Shown: positions 1 to 10,922 of the stretch, one piece after another
Position numbering within the stretch: the stretch's first letter is position 1
Layout: each line of letters opens with the position of its first letter
Source: Pelagophyceae sp. CCMP2097
Taxonomy: Eukaryota > Sar > Pelagophyceae
Assembly (NCBI GenBank): GCA_026770575.1
Contig: MU657185.1
Span: 367,260-431,259, forward strand
Reading direction: 5' to 3'
DNA: 64,000 nt
Made by a program: the position numbers and the translations under genes
Notes under the pieces: generated by a model
What the model saw: only the letters and a program-made list of their open reading frames with translations
Database searches by the model: none
What the model was told of the DNA's origin: nothing

Positions 1-938
1 ACAAACGGAGGCCGTGGCCACACCGAGTCCCCGTCGGCTCCACGCTCGACGGGTAGGCTGAACGCGCAGGCCAAGACGGGGGCCGTAGCCACGACCGCCT
101 GGCCGCCGTCGGCGCAAGGCGCGACGGAGTGGCTAACCCGGATGAGCCTAAAAAGAAGCGTGCACCCGCTCGAGGGGGCGCTCTCAACTCTCCCCGAAGA
201 ACTCTCGTTACAGGGCCGCTGGCCCAGGGATTTTTCGTGCGACGCCGGGGGCGCGTCGTCCCCCCATGGTGGGCCAGCAAGGCCACCAAGGATTGGGGGG
301 GCAACGCGTAGAGGCACAACCGAGTCACATCGCATACAACCGCCTTCGCTAAAAAAGTAGGTTCGGAGTGGGCTGGAGTCGATCGCTCGGAAGGTCGCGG
401 TCCCGAGTGCCCCGGCGGCTCTACTTTCGCGACCAGCCCCCCCGGTGGGGTCCATCCGGAGGCTAGCCGCGGTTGCGCCGACAACGGACGCGTAACCGCG
501 GCGCACTGGCCGCGGGACCGAGGTGTGTTCGTAACGGGACCTCGGGAATGTGGCCTAGCGGGGCCCGGTTCGGTCTCCACCGGCGCGGCCCGGTCTGGGC
601 GGGTCTTGGGGGTTTCGAACCGAGCCGCGCCGCTGCTGCGACGAATGCATAGCCCGCGGGCACTCTGAGCGGGTGGCCGCTGCGGCCGCCAGCGAGACGG
701 ATTCTCAGTCGCGGTTTCGAGGCCGCCGGCATCTTTAAGGACCCGGTGCGCGTAAGGTAGAGCCAGGCGCCGTTGATCGGCGGCGACGGCGACGCCGGAT
801 CATGGTAGGCCTCGACACGGTCGTCGGGGAAATACCCCGTCACGAGTGGAATATACCCCACAGCGCCATCACAGCGCCGTCGGAGTGCGAGCGCGTCGCC
901 GGAACCGTCCTTTAGGGTGCCCTCGGGCGAGGCGGGGT
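1..938. other. No gene recognised
   Basis: I see no convincing exon on either strand. The open frames here lack recognisable motifs and overlap each other. The stretch after about 700 may hold the 3' untranslated part of the ABM-domain gene, whose stop is at 939. Confidence 0.4.
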
Positions 939-2789
939 TCACAGGACGATGCCGAGGACGAGGGCTGCAAGGTAGGCAAGGAGCGCCACGACTTTGGAGC
1001 GGTTCGAGGGAAAGCCGGCGACGAGGATTTTCATGATCGTCCCCGGCCGGTTCGTCTTGGGCGGCCTGCGGAGCCAGGCGGAGAAGAAGAAGTAGAGCAG
1101 CGGCGAGCCGAAGTAGACGTTGAGCACGACGTTGATCGACGTGAGGACGAGCGTGGACAGATACGGCGGGAGCCTCGCGGAGACGGCGGGCGAGGCGTGC
1201 ACCGCCGTGGGCCACGATACGAGGAAGAGTCCCACCGTGATGAGGATGGAGACCTTGTACAGCGAGGGCTGCGGCGGCCGCACGGCGGAGCGGACGTCGC
1301 CCATGAGCACGTCGCCAAAGAGGTTGCGCTCGCCGCGGTCGTTGTCCCGGCGCGGGCGCGGCACGGCGCCGAAGAAAGCGCCGGCTGGCGTGGCCGAAAC
1401 GGCGTCGGCGACGCCCGTGCGCGCGTCGTCAAAGGCGGCAGCGCCGTCGTCTAAAGTGTCGTAGTCGCTCGGCGCGTCGACGTACGCCCCCAGCTGCGCC
1501 AGGAACCGCTCGCGGTCGTCGGATTTGAGCCATTCTCGCGCCGCCTCGAGGGCGGCGAAGCGGAAGACGCAGACGTGCCTCCGAGTGGCCGCGTCGGACG
1601 CCGCTTCTTGGAAGACGTCCAAGCCCAGGAAACGATCCTTGGAACGCGCCCGCATCGCGAGTTCGTTGGCCGCGCACCAGTCCTCGAACTGCGAGACGCA
1701 CTCCCACCGGACAGAGTGGCGGCCCACGATAGTCACCTCACCCGTCGCCGCCGCCGGAGTCAGCCCCTCGATGGCCACGCCGCCCGGCTCAACGCCGGCG
1801 TCGCTGCCCAGCTCCATATCGCAGCCATTTTCGTCGCCCTCGTCCTGGGCCTCGAGGTCGGCGGTGTCGCGGCGGCGATTGAATGGCGAGTGCACTGCAT
1901 GCCGGTCGTGCGCGGCGCGGTCGTCCGAGGTGCCCCTGCGCAGCCTGGGCGCGGTGGGCGTGGCGCCGCCGTATCCCTGCGCCAGCGCGTCCTCGAGCGC
2001 GGCGCGGTCCCGGAGGCCCGCGACGCGGAGCGCCTCGAGCTTGCGCTCGAGGAGCGCGAACCTTCGCTTCACGGCGTCGTTCAACGGCGGCGGTGGCTCG
2101 TCGGGCGTAAAGAGCTCGAAGCCGTTCTCGATTGTCCGGACGAGTACGTTCGTCGACGGCGACCGCCGCGCGACCCACTTCTGCAGCACGGGCACGGCCA
2201 GTGTCAGCGGCAGCGCGAGGTAGACGATGACGGGGACGACGATGACGAGGTAGATGATCAGCGCCACGGGCAGTGACCCGACGGCGTTGCGGAACGTCAG
2301 GCCCGTGCCGGCGGTGTCGTTCAGGGCCTTTATGGAAAACACCCAAAACTCAATGAGCACGCACATCCTCCATTTCGGCGGCGGGCCGTCGTTCGCCGAC
2401 GCGGCGGCGGCGGGCACGGTGATCATGCCCACGGGCCCGGCGACCATTTCGTGCTCGGCGAGGACGCCCAAGTCCGCGGCGCGCGCCTTCCAGTACCGCA
2501 CCTCGTCGGAATCGACCCAGGCGCGCATTCGAGCGTAGGCGCGCGTCGTCGTCGGGCCGGCGAACTTGAGGAGCGGCGCGAGGTCGCGCGCCTCTCCCGG
2601 GGCGGTGGGCAGCTCGACGATTCTGCGCGAGACGAAGCCGGGGAACGCCCTTTGCGCCTCGCCGATGCCCTTGAACCACTCCGCGAGCTCCGCCTCAGGC
2701 ACGCTCCGCGGCACTCGGATGCGGACCACGCACGTGACGAACTTGGTCGACGGCGCCTCGTCACGGTAAGGCCGCGGGACCACCTCCAT
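939..2789 (-). CDS. Duplicated ABM-domain membrane protein (antibiotic biosynthesis monooxygenase superfamily)
   Basis: Uninterrupted 616-residue frame. It contains two copies of a module known from bacteria: a small ferredoxin-like ABM domain followed by membrane helices. The first ABM-like region (about residues 15-110, with PGFVSRRIVEL) is followed by PPKWRM and a very hydrophobic stretch near 170-200. The ordering 'PPKW... helix ... LPLTLAVPVLQKWV' is typical of this family. The second ABM-like region (about 348-440, with HSVRWECVSQFEDW) is followed by membrane segments to the C-terminus (SLYKVSILITVGLFLVSW onward). The middle (about 270-345) is polar and low in complexity. ABM domains dimerise and some oxidise small aromatics, but membrane-anchored forms have no assigned substrate. 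No intron is needed. Family assignment is by motif reading only. Confidence 0.75.
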   Translation of the reverse strand: MEVVPRPYRDEAPSTKFVTCVVRIRVPRSVPEAELAEWFKGIGEAQRAFPGFVSRRIVELPTAPGEARDLAPLLKFAGPTTTRAYARMRAWVDSDEVRYWKARAADLGVLAEHEMVAGPVGMITVPAAAASANDGPPPKWRMCVLIEFWVFSIKALNDTAGTGLTFRNAVGSLPVALIIYLVIVVPVIVYLALPLTLAVPVLQKWVARRSPSTNVLVRTIENGFELFTPDEPPPPLNDAVKRRFALLERKLEALRVAGLRDRAALEDALAQGYGGATPTAPRLRRGTSDDRAAHDRHAVHSPFNRRRDTADLEAQDEGDENGCDMELGSDAGVEPGGVAIEGLTPAAATGEVTIVGRHSVRWECVSQFEDWCAANELAMRARSKDRFLGLDVFQEAASDAATRRHVCVFRFAALEAAREWLKSDDRERFLAQLGAYVDAPSDYDTLDDGAAAFDDARTGVADAVSATPAGAFFGAVPRPRRDNDRGERNLFGDVLMGDVRSAVRPPQPSLYKVSILITVGLFLVSWPTAVHASPAVSARLPPYLSTLVLTSINVVLNVYFGSPLLYFFFSAWLRRPPKTNRPGTIMKILVAGFPSNRSKVVALLAYLAALVLGIVL

Positions 2790-3597
2790 GGCGCGAACCG
2801 GAGCCGGCGGAAAGATGATGCGGATGCCGCGTCGGTGGCCTCCTATTTCTGTTACGCAGTCTACCGAGGCTGCTCAAATCGACAGGCGGGCCGCTGCGGC
2901 GGGGTCCCACACAACCCTTTTGCCAGTGACGAAGCTCTTTGACGAGGCAAAAAGCCACCCCCTTGCCAAAGTTGACTCGTGACTTCGGGTCCTCAAAAAA
3001 GTGCTTAGATACAAGGGGAGGTCAACATGAAACGGATTCCACTCAGATACAAATTTCTCGGGCTACAAACGAGGTATGGGGCCACTTATGGTCGCTGCGG
3101 CGCGGGCTGGTGGCGGCGCGGTCCCCGACGAAGGAAGTTTGTTTACGGGCTCGATCCGCCGACCGTGAAGCCGCTTTCAAGAATAAAACGGGGTAAAACT
3201 TGACACCATTTCCGCGTAATTGCGGATTTGCATGGGCGTTTTAAGTGAAATGGAGCACATAACTTACAAAATGGAGCCCATAGCCTAAATTTTGGGCCAA
3301 ATCCGGCACCTCCACGGGACACTAGGTCGGACTCTAGCGATGCCAAGGCCTACAGCCGACCCCAATGAAGCGGCATGGAGGTTGATCCCAGACGAAGACA
3401 ATGGAGAACCACCTCAAACCAGCTTTTGGCGACGCTGAAATCGAGATTGCGCGCGGGGTACGCGAAAAACGGGAGGGATCAGCCTCCAGCCCTACACCTC
3501 GGGACGAGCCGGACATGTCCAGCCACTCAAAGTCTTCTCAAACGTGCTGTGGAGGTGCCGAAATTCGCGGCATTTTCATGTTGACCTACCCTTGTAG
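2790..3597. other. Intergenic region of lower GC; no gene supported
   Basis: About 800 bp between the ABM gene start and the first MYND exon. Base composition is visibly less GC-rich than the flanking genes. Short frames such as 3401-3590 (+), which ends in a Cys-Cys-Gly-Gly, could be an upstream exon of the MYND gene, but no splice junction keeps the phase. Confidence 0.4.
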
Positions 3598-4600
3598 AGA
3601 TGGGTTCTCGGCCCCTGCGGGGCCCTGTGCAAGCACTGCACCAAGTGCAAATCGCGGCATTACTGCTCCAAAAAGTGCCAGCTCGTCGACTGGAAGGAGC
3701 ACAAAGCGCAGTGCAAGCAGCTATCCGACTTCCAGGACCGCCTCCTCGACGAGCTCATGCCGGCGAAGCTGAAGTTCAAGGAGGAGCCCGTCATCGTCAA
3801 CGGCGTCGCGGCGGCGGACGGCTTCTAGGCGGCGGCGCGCTTACCGGCTGTTTGGACGGAAAAGACGGCAGAGGCCATTGCGCCGGACGACGACGCGCCG
3901 GCCTGGCGCGGCGATTGCGCCGTCTGCCTCCACCAGCTGCCAGTCGAAGGCCGAGGTCAATCTTTTTACAACTGCTGCCGCAAGCGCCTTTGCACGGCGT
4001 GCTTCAAAAATGCAGGAGTACGACAGACGGTGCCCGCTCTGCCGAGCGCCGCACGCCACGTCAGCTGCCGAGTCGCTGCGCCGGCTGCAGACGCACGCGG
4101 ACAAGGGGAACGCCGAGGCGCAGGTCGTGCTCGGAGACCACTACCGTGTCGGTGCCCTGGGTCTCAAGATAAACTTGAAGCGGGCGTTCAAAATGTACGA
4201 GCTCGCGGCGGCGCAAGGACAGGCGGCCGCGCAGGATAGACTGTGTTTGTGTTACAATTACGGATCGGGAGTCGAGATCAACCCCGAGGCCTCCGCGCTC
4301 TGGATGCGACGCGCAGCCGACCAAGGCTACCCCAATTCGCAGTACAACATCGGTAACGAGTTCTTCTACGGCAAGGGTGTGGCGCAGTCGTACGACGAAG
4401 CCTTGAAGTGGTACCGGCTCGCCGCGGCGCAGGGCCTGCCCAACGCGATGTACTACCTTGCCATGTGTTACGAACACGGCTTTGGCGTGCCGTAGGACGT
4501 TTATGAGGGGCTGCGCCTCTTCGAGCTCGCCGCGGCCGAGGGGCACGCCGACGCCATCAAGCACGTCGCCGAGGTCAGGGCGTGGCTCGAAACTTTATAG
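3598..4600 (+). pseudogene. MYND-RING-Sel1 repeat gene with in-frame TAGs and a frameshift
   Basis: Three regions in order. A MYND zinc finger at 3601-3740 reads CTKCKSRHYCSKKCQ then DWKEHKAQCK. A RING-like half at about 3910-4010 in the same frame reads CAVC, CC, CTAC. The second half of the RING (CPLCRAPH) and at least four Sel1 repeats follow in another frame from 4020 (KWYRLAAAQGLPNAMYYLA). This MYND-RING-Sel1 order is common in diatom and other stramenopile genomes; Sel1 repeats are helical protein-binding scaffolds. Breaks: TAG at 3826-3828 between MYND and RING; a frame change near 4010-4020; TAG at 4493-4495 inside a Sel1 repeat, with good Sel1 sequence continuing in frame (DVYEGLRLFELAAAEGHADA) to a second TAG at 4598-4600. 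The first TAG could be the end of a 39-nt in-frame intron starting at 3790. The other two breaks have no fitting intron. Decayed gene, sequencing errors or readthrough all remain possible. The 5' end is unresolved. Confidence 0.6.
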
Positions 4601-4698
4601 GCGCGCAGGTTTCAACGAGGCGCGCTCGCACCCTCGCGCTCTCGGGCATTCCGTCCGGAGAGCACTCCATGCCATGGGGCCGCCCCTGGCGTTAAGAG

Positions 4699-7600
4699 TT
4701 ACAAGAACTCGCCGCCGTCGTCGTTCGGGTTGGCTAAGAAAGCGTGGCCCGAGCCAGGGCTGCCGCTGGGGCGGTGGAGCTGCGCGATGCGCGCGGCGAG
4801 CGACGGCCCGCGCGCCGCGGCGCCCGGGCTCAGATTATGCGGCGCGAACGCCGGCAGCATCATCTCGTTGAGCTCCGTCTCGCGCCGCGCCACAGACGGC
4901 GCGAACGCGGCGGCGATGCGCACGCGCCACCGCCGCGCGGCAGGCGTACCGCGCAGCGTGTAGCAGCCGACGGCGAGCAGCGCGGCGGCGCCGAGCGCGG
5001 CGAAGACGATGAGCGCCGTGCGCGCGCCGCCGCCCTCTGCGGCACGTGCCCTGGCGGCCTTTGGGCCGGCGGTAGGCTCGTGCGTGGGCCGAGGGTCCGT
5101 GGGCCACATGGTCGGCCGCGGCGCTGGGCGTGCCGTCGGCGTCAGCGTCGGGCGCGCCGTTTGCGTCGGCTGCGGCGCGGCCGTAGACGGCGCAGGCGTA
5201 GACGTGTCCGCGCCGGGCGCGTTGAACGGCGCGACTAGGCGGCAGTGGACGACAGCGTCGAGCGCGAGGCCGCGGCCTTTGGTCCAGAGCCACTCGCCCG
5301 CGCCGGCGGCGGTGTCGAACTCGTCGAGGTCGTGGACGCGGTCGGCGTCTAGTATCCCGGACGCGTACGCCGCCGCCGCCCAGGCTGCCTCGCCCTCAAA
5401 GTCGCGCAGGTTCCAGCCGTCTTCGGCGTCGGCGCCGGCGCAGCGCCACGCGCCCGCAGCGGCCGTCGCCTCGACGCCGCCGCCGCAGGCCTCAAACGCC
5501 GCCTTGAAACCAAACTTGCCCGCGCCGGCCGTGACGCGCAGCGCGACGACGTCGCCGCCGTCGCAGCGCAGCGGCAGCCCCGCTTGGTGAAATTCGGTGG
5601 CCCAGCCGGACCCGGACCGGACGAAGACGCCGTTGACCCAGAGCTCGAACGTGTTCGCGGCGCGCACGCGTGCCGTCGCCGCGCGCCCGTCGGCGGCCGC
5701 GTCGGCGCAGTCAAAGTCGAAGCGCTCGCGAGTCCAGGGCCGCTGCCGGTCGTGCGTGAAGAGCTGAGGGGGCAGGCCGCCCGGCGAGACGACGTAGCCC
5801 GTGCGCACGGCCTTTGTCGTCTCCACGGCCGACGTCGCCGCGTCGACGAAGAGGGAGAGCGTGGGGTAGGCGTACGTCGCGCGCCACCGCAGTTCCGCGC
5901 CGGCGTCCTTGGTGCAGTCTGCAAACGAACCCACGCGCGCGTCTTCCCACGCGACGTCGAGCGCGCCGTCGGCGAGGTCGAGACGCTCGACTGCGAAGAT
6001 CTGCCCTCGGCCGCCGCCGCCGTCGTCAAACGCCGGCGCAAGCGACGCAGAGCACCACGGGCCGCCGTCGGCCGTCGCTGGAGTTGCTGGGCTCGCGACA
6101 CTGATGACGATCTTTGGCAGCCGCGCGCCAGAGCAGCTCGGCGCGTACGCTGCGTCGTCGGCCGCCGCGTAGCGCAGGTGCGTCTCTGCGAAGCCGTCGA
6201 CGGCGACGACGGTGCCCGCCGGCGTCGGCGCCGGTGTGCCCAGCAGGCAACGTCCGGCGTCGACGTGGAAGACGACCGTCGCCGACTCTGCGCCGGAAAC
6301 GTCGTCGCAGAGCGCCCAGCTGCCGGTTGCGACGACGCTGAGGTCGTACGTGCCGTCGGCGAGGACGACGCGCGCGCTCGCGGCGGCGCCGTCGAAAAGC
6401 GGTGACCCGTCGCTTCGGCGCGCCGTTAGGGTGAACGTGGCATCGTCCGCCGCCACCATCTCGGCGACGCGGTAGAAGTACGTCTCGACGGACGGGTCCG
6501 AGTCGCGCAGTGCGACGATGCGCGACTCGTAACCCGAGATGGTGTAGCCCGCGCCGTCGTTGTGCCAGGCGGACGTGCCGCCGGTGTTGGTCACGGTCAC
6601 GTCGACGACGGCCTGGCCGCCGACGCCGACGTCCAAGAGCCGCGCCGTCCACGCCGTCGTCGCGACGGCGTCCATGTCGCAGTCCGTCTCAGAGCCCGGC
6701 GGCGCGTCGTCCCACTCGACGACCTACGTCAAGGCTGTGCAAAGGAGCCCTTTGAGGACGAGCCGCGGTGCTGGGACGCTGCCGTTGACCATGGCGTCCG
6801 AGGCCACCCAAGACGAAAAGACCTGGCCCTGGCGCTCGCCGGCGGGCGCGGAGCGGTCCTCGAAGATGGATCCAATCGTTGCCACAGCGACGTGACCAAA
6901 GTCGGCACCGAGCGCCAGCGTAACGACCGGCGCCGGGCCGGCGCCCGAGCACGACGCCTCGCCGTCGGCGGCTCCGAGGCGCGCGTACATGCCGGGCGAA
7001 ACGCGCGCCTCGCACGCGCCGTCAAAGACGCAGAACTCCAGCCCGTTTTTCGCGTCGCCCGAGGCGCCGCAGAGCGCCCAGCGCACTTCGGCGGGGAAGT
7101 CGCCCGGCGACAGCGACAGCTCAAAGCACGCGTCGGGCAGGCAGAGCGCATCGTCGCGCGTGGAGCCGTGGTCCAGCGTGCCCGTGACCGGCGCCATCGC
7201 GTCGGCCGCCGATTCCCCGTCCGATGTTTGGTATATGGAGTAGGCGGCGCCGTTCCAGCCGTCGCCGTACGTGTCGCGGAGTTGCATGGTGATGTCAGCG
7301 CAGTGCTTCTGCGGCGTCGGCGGCTGCGTTTCACCTGCGCAGAAGCCGCACGCCGCGTCGCACCGGTGCGCCGCCGAGCACGTGGGGCAAAATTCCGACG
7401 CGCACGAGGCCCCGAGGCCCAGGAGGGCACCGCACGCCGACGTCGAACGCTCGGGGTACAAGTCGTCGAGCGCGTCGGAGCAGACGAGCGCGCGCGACGC
7501 CTGCAGCGACGCGCGGCACCACACGCGCGCGCCGCCGGCGCCGTCGACGAACGCTGCCGCGGACGCCGTCGTCCAGTCCGCCGCCGCCGCGAGCGCCGCG

Positions 7601-10152
7601 TCCGTCGTGCAGTGCCAGTCCTCGACTTCAACGACGTCGGAGCTGCAGTAGTCGCGCACCGTGACGCTCGGCAAGTCGCTCGAATCGCCCGCCTCCAGCT
7701 CCAGTGCCAGCTGGACGGCCACGGCGCAGTCCGAAACGAAGCCGCCCTCGAGAACAACCTCTGGCGCGTCCGCATTGTGCCGCCGGACCACCGCGAAGCC
7801 GTCGGACCACAGCGTCACGTTTGCGCTCGGCGCGACGCGCGCGGAGAGCGTCGCCGCGCTGCTGGCGTATGCGTCAAACTCGAGGCTGCACGTCTCGGCC
7901 GCGACCGCGCCCTCTCCCGTCATCTCGCCGCGGCCGGTTTCGCCGCCGGGCCCGCAGAGCCACGCCTCGGAGACGAAGACCGTCTGGCCGCAGATCGCCA
8001 CCGCGCCGCCGACGGTGCGCGTCTCCGAGTTGACGACGAGCAGGTTGCGGCCGCCGCAGTCGGCGACGAGCGATGGTTCTCTGTCGACTAATGTGTGGCC
8101 GTTGACGCTCAGCGTCCCCTGCACCGCGACGGCGGCGGCGGTGGTCATCGGCCGAGGCGGCTCGCAGGACTTTCGGAACGTCCGCCGCGACGCGCGGCCC
8201 GCCTCGTCGCCGTAGAATGCGCCTTCCACCGCGTAGCCGGCGCGCGCGTGGCCCAGGCCCGTTGTACCGTTGACGGCGCTGCTGACCTCGATTGAGAGGA
8301 CGGGCGCGTCGTAGACGGCGAAGATCTCGAGCGTCGATGAGCCGGCGACGGCGCAAAACCCCTCCGACGCCGGTGCCGTCGCGCCCCAGTCGAGTTCGAG
8401 GACGGCGCGCAGCGAGCCGTCGGCGGCGACGACGTCCGCGAGGCGCGCGCCGACGAGGCCGAGGTCTCCCGCCGGCGTCGCGTATGCACTCGCAACCTCC
8501 AACACGGCCGCGGCAACGTCGACGGCCTCGCACGCGCCGGCGGCGAGCGTGACGCGCGACGGGCCCGCCTCGCGGCCGCAGGCGTCCATCTGGGCGTACG
8601 CTGCGGCGGGCGAGTCGATGGTGAAGTCAAAGTCGACGCCCGCGGCGCCGCGGACCGCCGCCGGCGTCGGCGCGGCCGTCGGCTCGGCGCACGTCCCGTC
8701 GGCGCGGATGCAGAGCTCTGCTTCCGCGGGCGCGCCGCCGCGCAGCGCGCCGCCGCAGAGGCTCCAGGAGACTTCGAGCGGCCACGCCCCGGGCGGCACG
8801 CGCACGGCGTAGCACGCGCCCGCCGCGAGCAGCACCTCGTCGGCGGCGCCGTGGCCGAACGCGAGCGTGCCAGAGTACGTGATGCCACCCGCGCCGGACA
8901 TCTCGAGCGCCGCGCCGTTCCAGCCGTCTCCAAACGCGTCGGAGAACGCCACGTCCACGAGGCGGAACACCGACGCGCCCGCCGCGTCCGCCGTCGAGCG
9001 GTGCTGCGCGGCGCCGCCAAATGTCGTCAGTGTCACGCCTACCAACGATTCCTTGAAGACACTGCCGCAGTGGATCATCGAGTCTCCACCGCGACGGCTG
9101 TGTGGCCGTCGCGCGCTTCCCACGACTGCTGGCGGCGTTGTCCAGACGTGGCGTCGACGCACCCTTGACCGTGGCGTTTGTATCGGCCGCGACGAGGCCC
9201 GGGACGTCGGCGCTCGGGACGCCGTCGGTCCACTGGACGTCGACGTCGACGGTGAGGATCGGCGGCTCCCAAACAACGGCCCAGCTCGCTTGGGCGCGCG
9301 AGAAGATGGCGTCCGCGCACGTCTCTGCGACGAAGGCGTCGAGGCCCGCAGCCGTCGCCACCGTCGCCGCGACTGCCGCGTCACCCGTCGCCAGCTCGAC
9401 GCCGAACGTCTGCCCGCGAGACACGAGCCCGCCGACGCTCGCCGTCACGACCGGCCGCGTCGCCCCGCACGCCGCGACAGCGCCGGCGGCGAAGACGACG
9501 GCGCCGGCGGCGGGCGTCGCTGCGGCGCAGCCGACGGCGTCCGCACACACAGTCGCCGTCGCCGGCGCGCCGCCAGACTCGCCGCACGCGTCCCAGCCGA
9601 GGTCATCGACCTGCTCGCCACCGCCGACGTCGAGCACGTAGCACGTCCCGGCGGCGAGGCACGCCGTGCGCTGCCGCGCGGCGCCCTCGTCGAGCGTCGC
9701 CTCGAACGCGACTTCGCCGTCGTCGAGCGACGTGAGCGTGAGCGCGTTGCCTTGCCAGCCGCCCGCGGAGTTGTATAGGCCGACGGCCACGGCCACAAGG
9801 CCCGCCGCGCACGCCGGCGCCGCCGGCGTCGGCGCGCCGGTCTCGGAAAAGCAGAAGCCGCACGCCAGGTCGCACTGCCCCGCCAGCGCCTGCCCCGGCC
9901 CGAACATGCTCGCGCAATCCCACGTCCCGAGCCACCTGCGGGCGACGCCCCCCTGGAGCCCGCAAACGGAAAAGATACTTGCTGCCTCTCTGCGAGCCTG
10001 AGGCGCCGCGGCAAAACTCACCCGTCGCAAATGGCCTCGCCGTACACCACGTCGGCGACGTTGATACAGGCCGCGGATGGCGCGAGCGACGGCGCGGGGG
10101 ACGGCGCTGCCGCGCCGGCGAACGCCGCCAAGCCCAAGAGGAGGAGATTCAT
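4699..10152 (-). CDS. Giant secreted repeat protein with DGWNG modules and a C-terminal membrane anchor
   Basis: Starts at 10152 with a signal peptide (MNLLLLGLAAFAGAAAPSP). Proposed introns are 9936-10021 (GTGAGT..CGCAG), 9039-9162 (GTGCGT..GGTAG) and about 6724-6822 (ending CGTAG); exons stay in phase across the first two. The ectodomain is built from repeated cysteine-containing modules whose best mark is an Asp-rich turn followed by GDGWNGAA (in the 6.7-9.0 kb exon: TYGDGWNGAAYSIYQ and AFGDGWNGAALEM). Each is followed by a GTL..G element, a cysteine pair and a W-x-LCG motif. Each module set is preceded by short Cys-rich segments (CDLACGFC, CDAACGFC). Near the C-terminus come a Thr/Pro-rich mucin-like stalk, one membrane helix (TALIVFAALGAAALLAVGCY) and a cytoplasmic tail of about 90 residues. 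About 1,700 residues in all. Such repeats are frequent in stramenopile surface proteins; the ligand is unknown. The third intron is the least certain and hides an in-frame TAG. Confidence 0.75.
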
Positions 10153-10922
10153 GGCTCGGGCCTTGCGCACGCCTCGCGGATACGCACCGTGCCGGGCAAC
10201 TAGAGCCGGAACTGGGCGACAAGAGGGTCGTGTGCGTCGTCCCTTCGCTCCGATCGCAGTCGAGGAGCGTCGAAGCCGGTGGTTCACTGGCGGCGCGATC
10301 CTGGAAGCCAAGATTTTTGGAACGTGCGGGTCCGGCAGTCACGAAAAAAGTTTCGGACGCCGGGCGCCGTCGGGCTGTGCCTCTGAGGCGGGGCGACGAC
10401 GTGGAGATGGCGACCCGCGGCGCGGAGGGGGCTCGTCCAGGTGGTGGAGCAGTACGAAATCATCTTCTTGACACAAGGATGGTGCTTACGACTGGACCCT
10501 TGCCGGGCCTTACGACTCGCTATAAGCCTTATCCCTCGGCGCCGTGCGGGTAGACGGCGACGCCGATGATGCTGCAGTGCGTCGTGCCCGCCTTGAGGCG
10601 AGGCGGGTCGTCGGTCGCGACAGGGCGTCGAAAAGTCTCGGCGGCGGGCACCGAGAGGCGCTTTGTCCAGTGTCGAGCGTCGCTCGCGCCGCCGGCAGCC
10701 ACCGAGGGCCTCGTCCGCCGTGGCGAACAGCCATCTCGCACGAGTGCACGAGCGCGACCACGACGCGACAGTCTCATAACCCGCTCGCGCCGGCCACGTG
10801 GACGCCGCGCGAATCAGCCGCCGCTCGCCGCTTCGCCGCCTTGGCCGCCGTGCGCCTCGCCGCAGCGATCCTGCGCGACCGCCGCAGGTCCCCCTCGAAG
10901 CACGTGTGAAGGAGCGCGGTGG
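10153..10922. other. Intergenic region; one weak minus-strand candidate
   Basis: Upstream of the giant repeat gene and downstream of the methyltransferase. A minus-strand frame ending at 10529 has protein-like composition at its C-terminus (TTHCSIIGVAVYPHG), but it has no motif I know and no clear start, so I do not call it. A 16-bp string at 10346-10361 recurs at 12023-12038. Confidence 0.35.

Noticed and set aside
4450..4495. 46-nt intron ending at the Sel1 TAG
   Set aside because: GT at 4450 and AG at 4495 exist, but removal shifts the frame and destroys the repeat.
3826..6726. Genome-wide reassignment of UAG to glutamine
   Set aside because: In-frame TAGs at 3826 and 6724 can be intron ends, matching the common TAG acceptor, and many genes here end in TAG at the expected place. 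Only the Sel1 TAG at 4493 resists this reading.
6562..8091. 509-codon plus-strand open frame
   Set aside because: Antisense shadow of the giant repeat protein; Arg/Ala-rich with no domain.
10529..10777. Small minus-strand gene
   Set aside because: Only its last 40 residues look protein-like; no start, splice support or family.
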